In this document: positions 13,094 through 15,273 of the stretch, piece by piece
How positions within the stretch are numbered: position 1 is the first letter of the stretch
How the letters are laid out: every line of letters starts with the position of its first letter
Assembly: GCA_003154025.1 (NCBI GenBank)
Contig: PMCE01000095.1
Span: 29,808-45,080 of the forward strand
Length of the DNA: 15,273 nt
Direction of reading: 5' to 3'
DNA from: Syntrophaceae bacterium
Lineage (GTDB): Bacteria > Desulfobacterota > SM23-61
Translations under genes and position numbers: made by a program
The notes under the pieces: generated by a model
Seen by the model: only the letters and a program-made list of their open reading frames with translations
Databases searched by the model: none
Told to the model about the DNA's origin: nothing

Positions 13094-13851
13094 TCGAGCT
13101 TGACCACCTGACCAAGAAATTCGGGATTTTTCATGCCGTCAGGGACCTCTGCCTGCGGGTCCCCCCGGGGGAAATCTTCGGGTTCCTGGGACCGAATGGG
13201 GCCGGGAAAACCACGACCATCCGCATGATGGCCGGGCTGATGAAGCCCACTTCAGGGCGCATTCTCCTCGACGGGAAAGATATGGCCCGCGAACCGGAGG
13301 AGGCCAAGGCCATTCTGGGCTACATCCCCGACCGGCCGTACCTTTACGAAAAATTGACCGGGGGGGAATTCCTGGAGTTCATTGCCGGACTTCACCGCCT
13401 GGACCCCAGGGATGGATGGAGGAGGCGGTCGGAAGAACTCCTGGAATTCTTCGATCTCCTGAGCTGGCGCCATGAACTAATCGAAAGTTACTCCCACGGC
13501 ATGCGTCAGCGCCTGATTATCAGCGCAGCCCTGCTGCATCGGCCCAAGGTCCTGGTCATCGACGAACCCATGGTCGGCCTGGACCCGCGGGGGGTCAACC
13601 TGGTGAAGGGCCTCTTGCGGGACTTGGTCGGAAGCGGGATGACCGTCTTCCTCTCCACCCACATCCTGGCCATTGCCGAAGAGGTCTGCCAGCGGATCGG
13701 GATCATCCACGAGGGACAGCTGATCTCCCTGGGGACGATGGAGGAACTCCGGGAGCAGGCCCGCAGTCGGGATGAAAGGCTGGAGCCCCTTTTTCTGAAA
13801 CTGACCGAGGCGGACCGAATTCCCAACCTCAAAACCCCTCTGACCGGCTGA
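13090..13851 (+). CDS. ABC transporter ATP-binding protein (EcsA-like exporter ATPase)
   Basis: 253 residues that power the permease encoded next. The Walker A motif is GPNGAGKT at 34-41. The signature motif is the variant SHGMRQR in place of LSGGQ. Walker B is VLVIDEP, followed by GLDPRG, and the H-loop His is in STHIL. The Q-loop glutamine is replaced by Asp81 in GYIPDRPYLYEKLTGGEFL, a pattern I associate with EcsA-like ABC-2 ATPases. A TTG start overlaps the transglutaminase stop (TTGA) and has AAGGAG 5 bases upstream inside that gene, a translational-coupling layout. The permease begins 7 bases after the stop. Export rather than import is expected since no binding protein or second permease domain is seen. 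Confidence 0.94.
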   Translation: MIELDHLTKKFGIFHAVRDLCLRVPPGEIFGFLGPNGAGKTTTIRMMAGLMKPTSGRILLDGKDMAREPEEAKAILGYIPDRPYLYEKLTGGEFLEFIAGLHRLDPRDGWRRRSEELLEFFDLLSWRHELIESYSHGMRQRLIISAALLHRPKVLVIDEPMVGLDPRGVNLVKGLLRDLVGSGMTVFLSTHILAIAEEVCQRIGIIHEGQLISLGTMEELREQARSRDERLEPLFLKLTEADRIPNLKTPLTG

Positions 13852-13858
13852 GGAAAAG

Positions 13859-15273
13859 ATGGAAGGCTGGACCACGCTTCTCTATCCCAAAACCCTGGCC
13901 CTGACCCACGGGCTCTCCGAGGGTTCGCGAGGCTCCCGGTGGAAATGGGTCTTCCTGACGGCTCTGGCCGTGGGTTTTTGGCTCTTTACCTTTTTCATTT
14001 TTCATAAAGTGCTGGTCTATTTCCGGTCCATCGAGCTCTTCGGAGACCTTCTGAACTTCCGACTTCTCTCCATGATGCTCCTGACCTTTTTTTCCATCCT
14101 CCTCTTCAGCAACCTGATCTCCTCCCTGTCCACGTTTTTTCTTTCCGAAGATTTAAACCTCATTCTCTGCCGCCCGGTCTCGCTGGAGCAGGTCTACTAC
14201 GCCCGGCTCACCGAAACGCTGTTGTACAGCTCCTGGATGGTCCTCCTCTTCGCCCTGCCCGTATTCCTGGCCTATGGGTGGGTCTATGGGGCTTCCTGGA
14301 AATTCTACGCAATTCTTCTGGGCGCGTTGATTCCCTTTCTGGTCATCCCCGCGGCCTTGGGAAGCATGCTCGCCATGATTCTGGTGAATATCTTCCCGGC
14401 TCGCCGCACGAAGGATATTCTGTTTCTCCTTTCGATCTTGCTGGTGGCGGGTCTTTATTTTCTCTTCCGGTTTCTGCGGCCGGAGCAGTTGACCAACCCC
14501 GATTCCTTTGCCGGTTTGGTGGAATACATGTCTGCCCTGAGCGCTCCCTCCTGGCCGTTTCTTCCCAGTTTCTGGTTGGCCGAGTCGGTGATGCCCTACC
14601 TGCAGAAGACGAATTCCCCCGCCGGGTTCTATCTGGCCTGCCTCTGGTCCACTGCCGGGGGGTTCGGGGTGATCGGGAGCTGGGTCGCCCAAGCCCTCTT
14701 TTTTACCGGCTGGACCAAATCCCAGGAAGCCCGTAGAGCCTACCTGGCCAGAATCCCCGTCTTCAACTGGATTCTGGAGACGGTCAGCCGCCCCCTGCGG
14801 GTCCAGGCCCGGGCCATGGTGCTCAAGGACGGTAAGACCTTTTTCCGGGATACAACTCAGTGGTCGCAGCTGATCTTGCTCACCGCCCTGGTCGTTGTCT
14901 ATCTCTACAATTTCAGCGTCCTCCCCCTGGACCAGGCTCCCATGCCCAGTTTCTTCCTCCAGAACCTGATCTCTTTCCTGAACCTGGGGCTGGCCGGGTT
15001 CGTTCTTTCCGCGGTGGCCGGCCGGTTTGTCTTCCCGGCGGTGAGCCAGGAGGGTTTTTCCTTCTGGATCATCCGCTCTTCCCCCCTCTCCTTGCGTACT
15101 TTCCTGTGGAGCAAATTCTGGACCAGCCTCATCCCTCTTCTCCTTCTGGCCGAGATCCTGATCTTTCTTTCCAATTGGCTCTTGAAGGTGACGCCCCTGA
15201 TGATGGCCATCTCTTCCGTCACCATCCTCTTCCTGACCTGCGGAATTGTGGGTCTTGGCGTAGGAGTGGGGGC
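13859..15273 (+). CDS. Multi-spanning ABC exporter permease (3' end outside window)
   Basis: The frame opens with ATG at 13859, with GAGG at 13850-13853 five bases upstream, and stays open to the window end, giving 471 residues so far. It is strongly hydrophobic with at least eight candidate membrane segments. Early ones include VFLTALAVGFWLFTFFIF and LLSMMLLTFFSILLFSNLI, then WMVLLFALPVFLAYGW, FYAILLGALIPFLVIP, DILFLLSILLVAGLYFLF, and later ones in the second half. Soluble loops carry SEDLNLILCRPVSLEQVYYAR and a central region around ARAMVLKDGKTFFRDTTQWSQ. This arrangement resembles the large putative ABC exporter permeases of Deltaproteobacteria, which are longer than EcsB. It is paired with the upstream ATPase. 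Substrate unknown. The C-terminus is cut by the window edge. Confidence 0.88.
   Translation, partial: MEGWTTLLYPKTLALTHGLSEGSRGSRWKWVFLTALAVGFWLFTFFIFHKVLVYFRSIELFGDLLNFRLLSMMLLTFFSILLFSNLISSLSTFFLSEDLNLILCRPVSLEQVYYARLTETLLYSSWMVLLFALPVFLAYGWVYGASWKFYAILLGALIPFLVIPAALGSMLAMILVNIFPARRTKDILFLLSILLVAGLYFLFRFLRPEQLTNPDSFAGLVEYMSALSAPSWPFLPSFWLAESVMPYLQKTNSPAGFYLACLWSTAGGFGVIGSWVAQALFFTGWTKSQEARRAYLARIPVFNWILETVSRPLRVQARAMVLKDGKTFFRDTTQWSQLILLTALVVVYLYNFSVLPLDQAPMPSFFLQNLISFLNLGLAGFVLSAVAGRFVFPAVSQEGFSFWIIRSSPLSLRTFLWSKFWTSLIPLLLLAEILIFLSNWLLKVTPLMMAISSVTILFLTCGIVGLGVGVG

Overview
The window is a GC-rich, gene-dense stretch of a bacterial chromosome. It carries 15 protein genes, 14 on the + strand and one small gene on the - strand. 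No RNA gene, prophage, insertion sequence or CRISPR array is visible. The order ftsH-folP-glmM-pdxJ-acpS-nnr-tsaE-lysC is the housekeeping order I associate with Deltaproteobacteria/Desulfobacterota (Geobacter-like and syntrophic lineages). The downstream set (standalone Lrp-type domain, sirtuin, DUF151 nuclease, HAD phosphatase, transglutaminase, ABC exporter) fits the same group. This assignment is inferred from gene order and protein character only; I could not test it by search.

Layout. Positions 1-8049 hold the conserved core: the 3' end of ftsH (membrane protease), folP (folate), glmM (UDP-GlcNAc precursor), pdxJ (vitamin B6), acpS (acyl carrier protein activation), nnr (NAD(P)HX repair), tsaE (tRNA t6A) and lysC (aspartate-family amino acids). 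lysC has a strong in-frame internal start that should give a separate regulatory beta subunit. The cdaA-ybbR pair that I expect between folP and glmM in this order is absent. Positions 8151-8735 encode a membrane-anchored helix-hairpin-helix protein (ComEA-like). It converges on a small minus-strand Lrp/AsnC ligand-binding-domain protein (8836-9075). A 310-base divergent intergenic region then leads to a sirtuin (9386-10138), a bifunctional-nuclease-family protein and a HAD phosphatase. The last three genes (11555 to the window end) look like one unit: a membrane-anchored transglutaminase-like protein, an ABC ATPase overlapping it by 4 bases, and a large multi-spanning permease cut by the window edge.

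The most unusual feature is not a gene. Five intergenic gaps are filled by arrays built on a 7-base unit. Each has one arm of degenerate heptamers and a second arm of the reverse-complement heptamers, so the gap can fold into a long hairpin. The unit differs from gap to gap (CAGGATN, TCCAA-type, GTTTCRR, ATTCCGC, CTCGTTN), but period 7 and the inverted layout are shared. One array runs into the coding region of acpS and supplies its last 14 codons. Another sits between converging genes and could act as a two-way terminator. A weaker one-armed example lies between ftsH and folP. Many genes here use or probably use non-ATG starts (GTG for pdxJ and lysC; TTG for the sirtuin, HAD and ABC ATPase genes).
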